Positions 32,938-44,154 of a DNA stretch of 64,000 nt are shown here, in pieces (position 1 is the first letter of the stretch; every line of letters starts with the position of its first letter). The notes under the pieces were generated by a model. It was not told where the DNA came from. It worked only from the letters and a program-made list of their open reading frames with translations, and searched no databases. Where the stretch lies: assembly GCF_040869045.1 (NCBI RefSeq), contig NC_090319.1:361849739-361913738 (forward strand), read 5' to 3'. Position numbers and translations under genes: made by a program. The DNA is from Eurosta solidaginis. Its lineage: Eukaryota; Arthropoda; Insecta; Diptera; Tephritidae.

Positions 32938-33289
32938 AATTAATGTAGGGCGCTATAACCTCTGAAGAAATCTAAGGCCGAGCTTCTCTTCCAATTTGCG
33001 TCGTGCTCCTCTTGATTTTCCCTACAAATTGGCCGGACGGGAACTACATGTTTTATGCCGACTCCGAACGCCATCTGCAAGGCAGATGAGTTTTCACTGA
33101 GAGCTTTTCGTGGCAGAAATACACTCGGAGCGCTTGCGAAACACTGCCGAGGGGCGACCCCGCTTAAAAAAATGTTTCTTCTAATTGAAAAACCTTATTT
33201 AAATTTTGATGTTGCTTTGCACGGGGTGTGAACCCAGGGCATACGGTGTGGTAGGCGGAGCACGCTACCATCACACCACGGTGGCCGCC
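32938..33289 (-). mobile_element. tRNA-derived SINE, family S, copy 1
   Basis: Minus-strand full-length copy. The head reads GGCGGCCACCGTGGTGTGAT then GGTAGCGTG (A-box region) and GGGTTCACACCCCGTGC (B-box region), 5' end at 33289. The body includes AAGCGGGGTCGCCCCTCGGC, AAAACTCATCTGCCTTGCAG and AGAGGAGCACGACGCAAATT; the element ends in TTACATT plus a T-rich tail near 32940. An open frame running back through the head at 33206-33400 is incidental. Other copies: 47636, 50517, 56973 and relics near 36600 and 58985. Confidence 0.88.
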
Positions 33290-34829
33290 AATTGGAGTGG
33301 TGCCTTGAAATTTGATGCACGGTTTTCTGTTGAAACAAGAGAAGCTCTGTGTGAAAAAAATATTTGTATTTGGGTTAGCCGTTCCGTAGGTCGAGGATAG
33401 CAGTTTGGGCCCCTGTTTTAGTGTTAAATAACGCCTTAATACGGAAGGGGATTAGATGCTCCTTCAAAAACTTGAAAGTTAGGACTTGTCAGTAAAGTAT
33501 TGTTACTATCACGAAACATGCGCCATTTCGTCGACTACGATTAGCTCCTTCTAGATTGCGCAACTGTCTCTCGAATCCGGAGGTACCCTCAAATCGAATT
33601 TCTGGAAATATTTGTTGAAGTCGTTAACAGAGAAAAGTGTCCTCTATTCAGGAACAACGCACCGTTACGCGGCTAAAGTTATAGCATCCTTTGTACAAGT
33701 ATAAATGTATACTTTTACTAAATACATAAAGACAAAAATATTTTTATATTTTTCACAATTCCAAAAAGTTGAATATGTCTTCCTCTTTGTGTATAAATAT
33801 ACATTACCTCGTGTAAAGTCAGCTATGTAGATGTCCCAGTATCTCTGCTTCGAAGTTCACCTGTCAGCCAGCGTTTTCCCTATCGTTTGTTTGTCGATGT
33901 GCGCAAGCATATATTTGTTTATAATATTACATCGTGCTTTCTCTGTATAAATTTTACACCCACCTGACGCAGCTACAAAGAAGTACAAAAACAACATGCA
34001 ATAGTAGAATAGCCCAAGTCGTAGCGCTGCTTTTGTATTGGTAAACTTTTCAAACAAATACTATTATATAACTCTAACACATAAAACAATATCTCTTTTC
34101 AAGTGTTTGTACAATTTTATATAAGGACATAAATGGTTGTGATTTGTGGCGAAATCATTTTTATTTCCCAATTCATAACTGCTACTTTGTAATATAAATG
34201 GAATTACCTTTATATATCGCTTAAACTTTTGAAGTTGTTTGAGTAATGTTTTTGTTATGTTTCATACTGGCTCATACTCGTGCAACTATATTAAGATATA
34301 AGAAGTTGCAGATTTGTAGAAGAAGTGGGGTATAATTGCATTGATTTCATTTTTATCAATATTAAAAGTGGTATCGAGATAAAAACATTAGATTGGTTTT
34401 TTTCTATGTGTGAAATCTATGCTCTCACGGTATGCGGGGATCCTCAATGTAAACGTCAAATGTAAGCTTAAGCCTAAGCGTCACTATACAGTAGCGAGAT
34501 GTAAAACCATGGTAAGGGGTAGGGTTGATATGAGAAAACTTAGCAGCGACACAAGACAAACACGACACTTACATACATATATTTATATTAAAGTCCCTGA
34601 GCATGCAAGTGCAAGATATGTATACACTGCTATTATTTTGGATCAAAGTGCAAGTATGAGCAAAAGCGTAACTTTTATTACTGATATACAGAGTATTTAC
34701 AAAAATAAAGAATGTGTTTCGGTAATCAAATTTAAGTTGAAACTCATTTTTTATGTGTTTGTTGGTTGCAGGACTTTTGTTGATTATTTGGCTGTATTTA
34801 TATAAAATAACTACGGCATGGAGAAAAAA
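33290..34829. other. Stretch without recognised features
   Basis: No recognisable family. A 131-codon plus-strand frame at 34410-34805 shows no domain, signal peptide or homology that I know; it could be chance. Confidence 0.4.
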
Positions 34830-35067
34830 ATATAATAATAAAAATAAAATTAAATTAAACTAAACTAAACAAAAAAATCAAATAAAATAAAATGATATAA
34901 AATAAAATGAAATAAGACTAAATGGAAAAAATAGTATAAAGTAAAACAAAACAAAATAAAATATAATAAAATAAAAAAATTAAAAAAAAATAAAGTAAAA
35001 AAAAATAAATAAAAAAAAAAATTAAATAAATTATTTGAAACAATCAAATATAGTCAAAATAAAATAA
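34830..35067. repeat. AT-rich simple tract (AAATAAAAT-like)
   Basis: Roughly 230 bp of AAAATAAAATA, AAACTAAACTAAAC and related words without fixed period, directly upstream of SINE family T copy 1. Confidence 0.8.
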
Positions 35068-35320
35068 AATTAGCATAGGGGTTAAGGCAACTGCAGTTTC
35101 ACCGTGTGATTCACGGTTCGAATCTCGGTGAAACCTTTGATAACAGTACAAAATTGCTTGATGATGATTACGTAGGCGGTTTTCGAAATGGTTCCATCGC
35201 AATATGCCAGTAAATGTTTCTTTCTTTTCAGTTTATCTTAGAAAACTTAATAATTGAAATTCAATTATAACAAGCCGGTGTTAAGCTCATGAATTCTTAA
35301 ATATAAGTATAAACTGAACA
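35068..35320 (+). mobile_element. tRNA-derived SINE, family T, copy 1
   Basis: The head has GGGGTTAAGGCAACTG (A-box position) and CACGGTTCGAATCTCGG (good B box). The body CTTTGATAACAGTACAAAAT, GGCGGTTTTCGAAATGGTTC and CATCGCAATATGCCAGTAAA is almost identical to copy 2. It ends with GTTAAGCTCATGAATTCTTA and ATATAAGTATAA. Confidence 0.82.
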
Positions 35321-35511
35321 CACCATTAAACAAACAAACATAAATAGGTAAAACTGAGCCCGAGTTTACAAAGCTTCTCATTCGCAACGAAGAAAAACTT
35401 TACAAAAACAAATCTACATGGCACACAAATTAATATAGAGACAAAATGTCTCAATTGTGTTGTTAGTGCAGAAATGAGAAAAACTGAAATAAGCATGAAA
35501 ACAAATACAAG

Positions 35512-35755
35512 CAGGATAACCTAGTGGTTAAGGCAATTTCACTGTCAACGTGTGATGCACGTTTCGAATCTCGGTGAAACCTTTGATAATATTACAAAAT
35601 TGTCTGATGATGATTACGTTGGCGGTTTTCGAAATGGTTCCATCGCAATATGCCAGTAAATATTTCGTTCTTTGCAGTTTCTCTTAGAAAACATAATAAT
35701 TGAAATTCAGTTATTATAAGCCGGTGTTAAGCTCATGAATTCTTAAATATAAAAA
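35512..35755 (+). mobile_element. tRNA-derived SINE, family T, copy 2
   Basis: Same orientation as copy 1, 444 bp downstream. The head is better preserved: GCAGGATAACCTAGTGGTTA AGG (A box within CCTAGTGGTTAAGG) and CACGTTTCGAATCTC (B box). The 3' tail runs into an AAATAAAATTAAGTT simple tract that continues to about 35895. Confidence 0.84.
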
Positions 35756-35895
35756 TAAAATTAAGTTAATTAATTTAAATTAAATGAAATTGAACCAAAT
35801 TAAATAAATTTAGTTAAATAAATTTTAATTTAATTAAGTTAATAAAAATTCAATTTAAATTAATTTAATTTTATTTAATTTTAATTTTTCGGTTA
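35756..35895. repeat. AT-only simple tract
   Basis: TTAATTTAAATTAAATG-like words with almost no G or C, following the SINE tail. Confidence 0.75.
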
Positions 35896-35902
35896 ATTAT
35901 TG

Positions 35903-36062
35903 AGCTCAAGGCCGCAAAGATAAATAAAACACCATCTATTTTGTGGTATTATAATTAATATAATTGGCCGATATTTCGGTTTCAATCTGCAACAATCCTC
36001 AGGAACAAATGAATGTACTTGATAGACAGATCGACAGATCGATCTTTGCGGCCTTGAGTTCA
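35903..36062. repeat. 160-bp palindromic element
   Basis: Arms GAGCTCAAGGCCGCAAAGAT (35904-35923) and ATCTTTGCGGCCTTGAGTTC (about 36041-36060) are inverted with one mismatch; the loop contains GACAGATCGACAGATCGATC. The core GAGCTCAAGGCC is shared with 13945 and 26862. A small MITE-like unit is the best guess. Confidence 0.65.
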
Positions 36063-36594
36063 AAATTAAACAAAAATTTAAAATACACTTATAAGGCTAT
36101 TAAGAAAACTCAAAAATATTTAACTTAATTTTAATTTTAAATCACACAAATTTAAATTAAATTAAATGAAAAAATTTTATTTAGTTAAATCGATTTTTAG
36201 TTTAGGAGTTATCCGTTTGTCATCTGAAAGGTATCAATATGTTTTCGTGAGCTTATAGATTTGTTATTGGAGTGTAAACGTGGTATAGAAAAGTTGTCTG
36301 TTTCATATGGGAGTATTACCAAATTGTTATCGGTATGTTATCGATTAGTTAACGTCGACTAATCGGTTTGTTATGAAACACGTATCTTCAAAATTTCAAT
36401 ATAAAATCGATGATATAGCTTGCCGGTATCGGTTTTCGACCCTGGGTGAGCTCCAAGTACTTACTTAAAAACAATGAAGTGTATCTGCATGTTTACACGT
36501 CGAGCTTCACGTGTACTTGGTACTCACGTTTTCTTTCCATTTTTTTATGTATAAAGAAAATTTATTGATTTTTTTTCTTGAAAATAAAAAATAA

Positions 36595-36692
36595 ATGTAA
36601 GACGCCATAAACTCCGCAGAGATTTTAGTTCGAGCCTCCTCTCTTCCAATTCGCATCGTGGTCGTTTTAATTTTTTCTAAAAATTGGAGGAG
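36595..36692 (-). mobile_element. SINE family S, 3' fragment
   Basis: Minus-strand remnant: GTAAGACGCCATAAACTCCG, CTCTTCCAATTCGCATCGTG and CTAAAAATTGG align with the 3' part of family S (GGTTATAGCGCC, CTTCCAATTTGCGTCGTG, CTACAAATTGG). The tRNA head is missing. Confidence 0.6.
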
Positions 36693-36989
36693 TTGTGAAA
36701 AATGATTGTAATTTAGTTATATTTATGTATATTTTATATTTAAAATTATCCGTATTTAAAACAGAATTATCGAACTTCCATCCGTGTTCAAAACTTTCGA
36801 TATCGAAAAAGTTCGATTCAGCCCATTTTTCAATATGAATATATTGTGCCACATACATGCAATATTACCAACTTTCGTACATAGCTCTCAATTTTGATTC
36901 AAGTTTAAATTTTCTTCTATTAACAGATGAACGGATGGATATGGGCCAATCAAAATTAAAATACTGATGATTTTTATATAATATAATAT
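36693..36989 (-). mobile_element. Degenerate HINE-A relic
   Basis: Retains TTTCGATATCGAAAAAGTTC at about 36793, a microsatellite relic GATGAACGGATGGATATGGG at 36925 and CCAATCAAAATTAAAATACTGATGATTTT at 36948 (first 20 bases CCAATCAAAATTAAAATACT), which parallel the family word ACGGACATGGCTCAATCAAA followed by GATGATTTTGATATATGG. The downstream part was cut by insertion of the solo LTR at 36990. Confidence 0.5.
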
Positions 36990-37523
36990 TGTGACGAATA
37001 TTAGTGACACTAAGTGATGCTGCCATCACTAATCTGATACTAAGTAAATTAAGCCACAACAATAACAAAGCAAGCTGCTACACTTGTATGTACGTAAACA
37101 AATTAAACATTGTCTGCACACATACGTGCGGGGCAACAGAGAGAGATACTCACAAGCGCGTGACATCATCATCCGCTCACACATACACACGCATATGGAT
37201 ACAAATTGCAAATATACGTGTATATAGCTAGTAAACAAGCATCAGGTTTACAAAATTACTAGACCTTAGGAGAAATGGGTGAACGGGGAAACCGAAGAGT
37301 ATAAAAGCGGCACAGGCTGAGGCATCAAAAATTAGTTGGATTTAAGACGCTATCTAGCGAGAAATAGCAGTATTACTTTGAAAATCAGTTTGAGTGTTAT
37401 TGTGAAGTACTTTAATAAAGGCCATTTTGCATTATTAAATATTGGAGTTATTTATTCAACAGTTTAGTGCTTCGAACTTAGCAGAAGGTTGCAAATAAGA
37501 GGATTTGCAGTAAATTCGTTACA
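36990..37523 (+). mobile_element. Solo LTR, Ty3/gypsy-like, copy 1
   Basis: Begins TGTGACGAATATTAGTG and ends GTAAATTCGTTACA, with imperfect TGT...ACA inverted tips, and is flanked by a 4-bp ATAT duplication (36986-36989 and 37524-37527). A TATA box TATAAAAG lies at 37300-37307 and a polyadenylation signal AATAAAG at 37413. No primer-binding site or internal gene follows, so this is a solo LTR left by recombination. Target ATAT and 4-bp duplications fit insect gypsy-group elements. Confidence 0.88.
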
Positions 37524-37572
37524 ATATATGCGGTTATTCACAAAAATAAGTCATATTTGATTTATGCTGAAA

Positions 37573-38213
37573 AACACTTAAATGCAGTGGCTCACAGCTT
37601 AGTTGATAATTTTCATCTAAAATATCGCAAATTCCCTAACAGAGACCACATTCAAAGAAATGTCAAAGGTTATTCAAAGGTAAGGAGAATTAATCAAAAT
37701 TTCAAAAATTACTATCAAAATTTTCAAATTTTGTTTCAGAATGTTTAGAAAATTTTTTAGTATGCAGTTTTGTAGCCCAATAAATTTTAGTATAATAATG
37801 TGCAAGTTAGAAATAGCTCAACATTTTTCCTGAATTTTCAGAATTTCTTTCGGCGAGGGTGTTGAGTAATTTCTTCCATCAGCGCATGAACAAATATGCA
37901 CTTTGTATGTGGGAAATTGTTCAACACCCTCCCCGAAAAAAATTCTGAAAATTCAGGAAAAATTTTGAGCTATTTCTAACTTGCACATTGTTATATTAAA
38001 ATTTGTTGGGCTACAAAACTGCATACTCAAAAATTTTCTAGAAATTTTGAAACAAAATTTGAAAATTTTAATGATTATTTTTAAAATTTTGATTAATTCT
38101 CCTTACATTTTAATAACATTTGACATTTTTTTTGAATGTGGTTTCAGTTAGGGAATTTGCGATATTTTAGATGAAAATTATCAATTAAGCTGTGAGCCAC
38201 TGCATTTGAGTTT
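37573..38213. mobile_element. Foldback element FB5, ~300-bp arms
   Basis: Arms 37573-37873 and 37911-38213 are inverted, mostly gap-free copies with a 37-nt loop; the outer pair is AATGCAGTGGCTCACAGC / GCTGTGAGCCACTGCATT. Inside each arm lies AGTATGCAGTTTTGTAGCCC followed by AATTTTAGTATAATAA, the module that also forms the 192-bp repeat of FB3. A short open frame at 37557-37748 inside the arm is not a recognisable gene. Confidence 0.88.
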
Positions 38214-39295
38214 TTTTTTTAGTATAAACCAAGTGTGTACTTATTTTTGTAAGTAACGTATATCTCGATTGTTTTATGCCAACGTTATAATATACTTTTG
38301 TACAACCACACCCTGGTTACAAAAATAATTGACATTTTGCCAAAAAAGCCCGTCAAATCCACATATTCTCATTCATTCACACAAATATTCACACCTATAC
38401 GTTTGATCAGCTCATAAACGTTTATGTATAAAAGCATTGCCATGCATAATAAGGCCCTCAAATCCTTATATCTCAACCAAAAATCGCAAACTGTATATGT
38501 CCTTATTATTGATTTTAATTTGACTTGTTCAAAAGTTCGACCCTAAACAAACGTCATATTTCTTATGAACCATTTCTATATTTGTTTACAAACTTTTTTA
38601 CCCAACTCGAGTTCGGTGACTTCTTGTGTGAGTTCGCTTACGTCTGGCATAAATAAAAATTCATATTTCTAAGCACGAAATAGCCGGATTTGCAATTTGT
38701 AAGTCGTTTGTAATCCATGATGATATCATTGTTTTCGCAAGGAGCATATTCACGCAAAATGCTTCAGAAGTATAATTTGAAATAGACACAGAAATATGTA
38801 AATAATGAGATTTAAATAATTGCACACATTGAAAGAAAGAAATTTGATGTGAAAAAATTTTGTGAAATTATATAGCTTGATTTCAAAAAATACATCTGGA
38901 CCCCATTAAGCTTCCCCTGGAAACATATTTTTTTCGGGGAACATGCACAATACATCAGAAGCATCTGAAAAAGTTAAAAACTTTCTATTTTTAAGGCTGC
39001 TTGACCAGACGGATTGTCTCGCACAGCCTACTAACTTCTTGGAGATAGTAGCTTACGGTAATTCTCATTCCTTATGCTGGAAGAGATTCTCATTACCACC
39101 CGCGGATTGGTATCATGTATTCGTACTCAAGACCTTGAAGAGGATAACAAGCAACTACCATTTATAGTAATCTCATATCTGTCTATAAGCATGAGTTCAA
39201 GAAAGAAAAATCTACGAAAAATACGCTGCTTCTGATCACGGACGTAAGTTTCCTTAAAGTTTGTGTGACCTAGGATTTCAAAAGGTTTTATTGTG
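38214..39295. other. Stretch without recognised features
   Basis: Low-copy-looking sequence. An open frame at 38943-39167 precedes a LINE fragment and may belong to it, but shows no motif I can name. Confidence 0.4.
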
Positions 39296-39790
39296 GGCTT
39301 CCTGATGTGGCCTCAGCGTCAATTCTGATACAGCAGAGCTTGCCCTGACCGATAGGGCCAAATACTTAGGCGTTCTTCTAAAAAAAAGGATATTGGGCAG
39401 AAAGGATAGCGTCAAACAGCGTCAAAAGAAAGCTCACATTGCCTTACACACGTATAAAAGAGCTATTAGCAAAGGATGGACAATTACGTCCCATGCATGA
39501 AGATATATTTATACCACGATTATTTGACAAATTATGCTATGCTATTTGAGTAGTCATGTGGTGACCAACCCCGAGCAGCCCTTTATTTGTCGGGAAACAA
39601 CGCCAATGATAGGGTTGGAGAGCTACCGTGAACTACAACTTAAATGTCGCCATTTGAACTGGTTCGTCAGAATCATGTACACCTCGTATTTGTCTCAGGA
39701 CAAAGCGTTATACAGGGAAACTGTATTGCAAACGAACTTACTAAGCAGGCAAGATAAAGCAGATTCTTTCTGACAAAAAATGCTTGGACA
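39296..39790 (+). pseudogene. LINE reverse transcriptase C-terminal fragment
   Basis: The frame reads ELALTDRAKYLGVLLKKR, then KKAHIALHTYKRAISKGW (39345-39480), matching the region after the YADD box in R1/LOA-type reverse transcriptases (KYLGVxLD...RxKKAxxAxxxCRRxxGxxWG). Stops follow, and RPTxxYGxxVW-like sequence is reduced to LCYLSSHVV. It is not the same copy type as the LINE at 30228, whose corresponding stretch is KYLGIILYSKLSRKL. Confidence 0.62.
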
Positions 39791-40152
39791 TACCTTTTTC
39801 GCATGGAAGGCAATGCTAATGATACATATAAGGTTACGAATCCCATAGTGTCGAATATTTAAGAAAATCTGGTCAACCTTAGAAAATCTGCATCTTGAGA
39901 GATCTCCTCACGCCAAAGTACGGATGAAATTTACACTTTTTTGAGAGTACCAACTGGACCCTTCTTTATAGGTGGGTTTGAAGAACTAAAGATGTCCTCC
40001 CTTCCCTAGAGAGGGGTCACAAAAATTTAATTATGGCTGTGTTAATAAGAGCAAAATCATCATATTGGAAGGGGTGCAGACGTTGATTAACGACCAACGA
40101 GGCATGACCTATGCACACATGTTTGTTAACAATCAAACAAATTTATAAATAT
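39791..40152. other. Stretch without recognised features
   Basis: Possibly further 3' LINE sequence continuing from 39790; no motif supports this. Confidence 0.35.
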
Positions 40153-40671
40153 TGTAACGAATTTACTGCAATTCCCCCTATTTGCAATCTTCTGCTAACG
40201 TTCGAATCAATAAATTGTTGAATAAATAATTCCACTATTCAATAATGCAAAATGGCCTTTATTAATGTACTTCCAAAATAACACTATTATTGCTCGCCAG
40301 ATAGCGTCTTAAATAAAACTGATTGTAGCGCCTCTACTGTTGCTGCCTTTTATACTCTGTGATTTCCTCGTTGCATCTTCTAGGCACTTCCAGAATTTAC
40401 TTGGTTACTGCTATAAAATTATAACTACAGATGCACGTGTATAGCTTCTCGTATGCGCGTGTATTTATGAGCCACAGTTCCACAATTATAATTGCATACT
40501 TTTGAGAGCATACCAGATAAAATATCTTCATGTGTTTGTGCGTCTCTTCTCCGCTGCGTGTACGTACATATGTGTAGACATAATGATTGATCTATTGATG
40601 TGCATACAAGTCAATGCTTACCATCGCCTTAGAGATGATAGTATCCCTTTGTGTTGCTAATATTCGTCACA
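40153..40671 (-). mobile_element. Solo LTR, Ty3/gypsy-like, copy 2 (minus strand)
   Basis: Same family as 36990-37523 in opposite orientation: the plus strand begins TGTAACGAATTTACTGC and ends TATTCGTCACA. Flanked by ATAT on both sides (40149-40152 and 40672-40675). The TATA box on the minus strand is at 40347-40354. The middle (GC-rich, hexanucleotide CGTGTA-type words) is diverged from copy 1. Confidence 0.88.
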
Positions 40672-40820
40672 ATATGTAATCCAAATATCACTTAATGCTT
40701 GAGTCTAACAAAAAATTAAAACAAAATATCTTGGTAACATAAAATAATCAAAACATTTCGAGAATGAGCATTTTTTTTTTTTCAAATTAACTTTGTAAAA
40801 ATTTGAAAATAAACAATAGC

Positions 40821-41153
40821 CTAATTCGTAAATGTTACTTTGCCTATACAACAAAATATATTAATAATTTGTGTGAAGTAAGCGCGAATAATGATTTCAT
40901 TAGCTGACGACCTCCGTTGAAGGAGTCGGACACCTGGGGACACATTGCATGCAGGGCATACATTTTGTATGTCGGGGCTGATTCTGGATAGGTAAGACTT
41001 TAACCTGTTACAGTATCCAGATAGAAGTTGAGATAGAGTGAGTCGCACTTCAGGTCGTGTCTTTCGGTGTTGTCGCAACGAAGCTGGGACACTGGCCAAT
41101 GTGTGCTTCTGCAGCAGCCACTCCAACGTATCCTGGTCTAGAGTGAACCCCAA
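40821..41153 (-). pseudogene. Jockey/CR1-like LINE (L3), C-terminal fragment
   Basis: A minus-strand frame with TRPEVRLTLSQLLSGYCNRL and KSYLSRISPDIQNVCPACNV, the C-terminal region of Jockey-type ORF2 (RxxLxQLRSGxCxRLNSYLxRI...CPxCxxxPHDTxHLFxC). It breaks off right after CPACNVSP, before the expected HDTxHLFNC half of the zinc motif, and runs into unrelated sequence. Upstream codons to 41277 are in a different frame. Confidence 0.72.
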
Positions 41154-42034
41154 AGTGGATTTTTTTTGGAATTCTTAAAACATATGACAAACATACCCTT
41201 TTATTAGGAATATCCTTAAAGTATTTGGGATGGCAGAGTAGTTTGCAGCGTGGTATATAATGTTCAGCTTTACACAAACTTCTCTTTTGTTGCTAAATAT
41301 ACGAACTCCAAATTTCAAACAATTTCTAAGAAGCCATAGAAATTGCAAACACTGAACTCCTACTGTTTATCGCGCAAACAAATTGAGTGCATGATGTTTG
41401 GCTACAAACAAACTTAATTTTCCTGGGATATTGTAAGTCATATTCCGTATGAAATTTTTATTTCACTATTTTGTGGGATGTTTGATTCAGTTTCAGATTT
41501 TTCTATTTTATTTATTTTCCGCTTGCATACTTCATTATTAATTTTTTTCAAATCATGAATGCAGACTTGTTTATTTGTACTTTAATTATGGACAGGAAAT
41601 GTGCGGGCTAGAAAATAAACGCAACAACAAATTGGCATATATAAAGGCAATAAATAAGTAAAAAAAACGTGGCTATTTTGTTCGAATCTTAGGAGACTGG
41701 AAATTGAGCATTTTAAGAGGTGAAACTAATGAATAAATATATTGTTGTAATTATGTGGATTTTGGTTTGAAAAGATGTCAGAGCTGCAGTACTATGAATT
41801 TGAAGTGTGTTTGTAGTTGGCTCTGCGTTATCCAAAAGACCGAGCTAATTACGGTGGAATCTGTATACTAACAACCTTGTGGTAAGGTATTTATGCGTGT
41901 CGTCATTTTTGCACTACATATTTATTGGCAGCGGGACAGTTGGCCACCACAATTGTACCAACAGCGCTTAACCTTCTTGTAACCGTTAGCCTACATTTGT
42001 AGGAAATTTGGAAAAAAAAGTCTAATAAATAGAG
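41154..42034. other. Stretch without recognised features
   Basis: AT-rich, no supported gene or repeat. Confidence 0.4.
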
Positions 42035-43740
42035 ATGCGAAAGGCGTAAATACCCAAATGCTAAATACCCGGTAAATTGGTCATATATGGTAAAAATGGG
42101 TAAATTCCCAAATATTTACCCAAAATAAGGGTAAAAATAATCAGTTAGAAAATATGGGAAACAAACACACAAATTCAATCCAAAATGTACCCAATTTGTC
42201 CTATATTGGTGGGTAGTTATACATTACCCTATCGGTTCAATTAGTTTTAATCTGTAATCCAGCTTTTTTCAAAAATATTTAGCCGTTGCAAATATTTAAG
42301 TTTACCCAGTAAACATTTTAAGTCGAAAAAGATTCGGAAAGATATCTAAATTGGAGCGTTTACAGTCGGTATGTGCTCATTTGGAAGGCGAAACCGATGT
42401 ATTTCCTTCTTGCAATGGTCGTCCTATTTGAGCCTATAAATGTATATCATTTGAGCCTAAATAAGAGTCCGACATAAGTCTTAAAAGGCGTTTCAACAGC
42501 TCACATTATACTCTTCTAGAACTCTCCGGCGTCATTTTTAACTCTAATAAACTCTGATTATCTGACACCTATATGGCCTATTTATAGGCATCGTCAGCGG
42601 TTATTGGGGTCATATATAGTTCGACACACCTGGACAGAGCGTGACAGCTTTGCGGTCACATTAAAAATGTTGAGAAGCGTCCATGAGCGGAAAAACGTCG
42701 ATGCTTATACAAAAAACGAATAGCAAGGGTAAAAATAATGTACAAATGTAATTAGTTTTGTATTAAAATGAACAGTGGTCGTAACAAAGTTTCAAAATTT
42801 GTTCCAAACTCGCTGTGACAAACATAAATAGTTGTTAAATCATAACTGTTGCATGCTAGGTTAGGAGCTTTTAAGCCGTTAAATAAAAGGAAAAAATTAA
42901 ATTTTCTTTTATTCTCCTACGCGTTTCGACGCTTTTCTGATTCCTACATTGCCCACTTATTGTGGACTCGTTTTGGATTTTTAAATTATGAGCGCCGTGA
43001 GCCTGTTTGAGGGGTAGCTTTGTTTGGGTAAAAATGTGTACCTTATAAATATTGTCTTACAGTTTTGGAGTTTAATATGGGTCAAAAGCTTCAAACATTA
43101 GAGTCTTTTATGACTCCGATTTGATGAAATTATAAACAAACGGAAAATATTAAAAACAGTAAACTAGGTAGCTCCGGAATAAAAGCTCTGAAATTTTTCT
43201 GCGACAATTTATTCTAAATAAATAATTAATTCAACTAATACTTATTTCATTTCTATCTTATCCTCATGTGAGTTTTATCACAACAATTTTCTCTCCTATG
43301 GTTTCCGCTTCGGATATATATCAAAAATTCTTCCTACAAGCCCTGAAGTAATGTCATTAAAAGGCTCAAAATTAGCAGCATATGACGCCAATAAGGCTCG
43401 TATATGATATCGGAAGGAGGCCTGTATAAGACTTATGTTAGAGGCAAAATATGAGCATATAGCATTCGCTTCAGGCTCCAAAGCTTGGACTCCTTTCAGA
43501 CTAATTGTTGACTCCGAGTGTTTGCTGGGTTGTTTGTTTAAAATCAAAACGAAAATGTTTTTATTTCAAATGACGTATAAATTTAATTGCTGAACTGTAA
43601 TTCCAAGCAGCCTCGATTCAAATGATTTTTAAATACCCAAAACAAGATACAAAATAGGAATATTCCGGGTATTTTCCCGGTATTTACCCATAAAATCGTA
43701 AATATCCAGTAGAATCCCAAATCTACTAATAAAATAAACA
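42035..43740 (+). mobile_element. ~1.7-kb repeat family G, copy 1
   Basis: Left end GGCGTAAATACCCAAATGCT and ATACCCGGTAAATTGGTCAT; right end near 43665-43720 with GGGTATTTTCCCGGTATTTA, an inverted match to the left end. An inverted, diverged second copy lies at 60580-62100. Shared internal words are TTTACCCAGTAAACATTTTAAG, in short CCCAGTAAACATTTTAAG, GAGCCTAAATAAGAGTCCGA and GTTCGACACACCTGGACA. No coding frame of note. Probably a non-autonomous DNA element with inverted ends. Confidence 0.68.
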
Positions 43741-44013
43741 TTTCCTAAAGCGCAGACCCCAGGGTTGTCAGCAACTACACATCTTAAGTAAATTTTGTGC
43801 ATAAAATCATTCAAACTAAAAAATACCACCGCTCAGCCAGTACCCTATATTTGTAGGCATCATCTTTATCTTTACTAATTATTTAATAATGTTTATATGG
43901 AAAATGTTTGTAATGGCAAATTTCGGTGGAGTAGTTTTAGAGTTTAATAAATGCTCTCTTTCTGTCTCCTTTTCATACAGGACTTATTATTATTGGTAAT
44001 TTGTTTTTTTTTT
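43741..44013. other. Stretch without recognised features
   Basis: Ends in a T16 run (44006-44021 region) immediately before the Pif1-helicase fragment. Confidence 0.4.
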
Positions 44014-44154
44014 TTTTTATATTGAGAGAAACCTATAAAGGATTTCAGTTTGCCTAAATCTAACCGCGATAGATCAGAGGTAGACCGCATTTACAATATG
44101 TGCGAAATAACGCCCAACTCCCATGAGCTGCACCAATTTTTATTGGCGACTGAG
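44014..44154 (+). pseudogene. Helitron Pif1-type helicase fragment, left part
   Basis: The frame EKPIKDFSLPKSNRDRSEVD then RIYNMCEITPNSHELHQFLL ATE leads straight into the insertion point of the hAT element. In Helitron Rep/helicase proteins, a LPxPNRD...-type linker followed by LNxEQRxxYDxI opens the Pif1-like helicase. An in-frame stop lies just upstream (44008-44013) and the T-run precedes it. Continues at 46043. Confidence 0.72.

Noticed and set aside
33206..33400. A 64-codon plus-strand open frame
   Set aside because: It reads antisense through the SINE tRNA head at 33220-33289.
34410..34805. A 131-codon open frame
   Set aside because: No recognisable motif, no sign of a promoter or splice context, and biased local composition. 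Not enough to call a gene.
36990..40671. A complete LTR retrotransposon between the two LTRs
   Set aside because: The LTRs are in opposite orientation, each has its own target duplication, and no gag or pol sequence lies between them.
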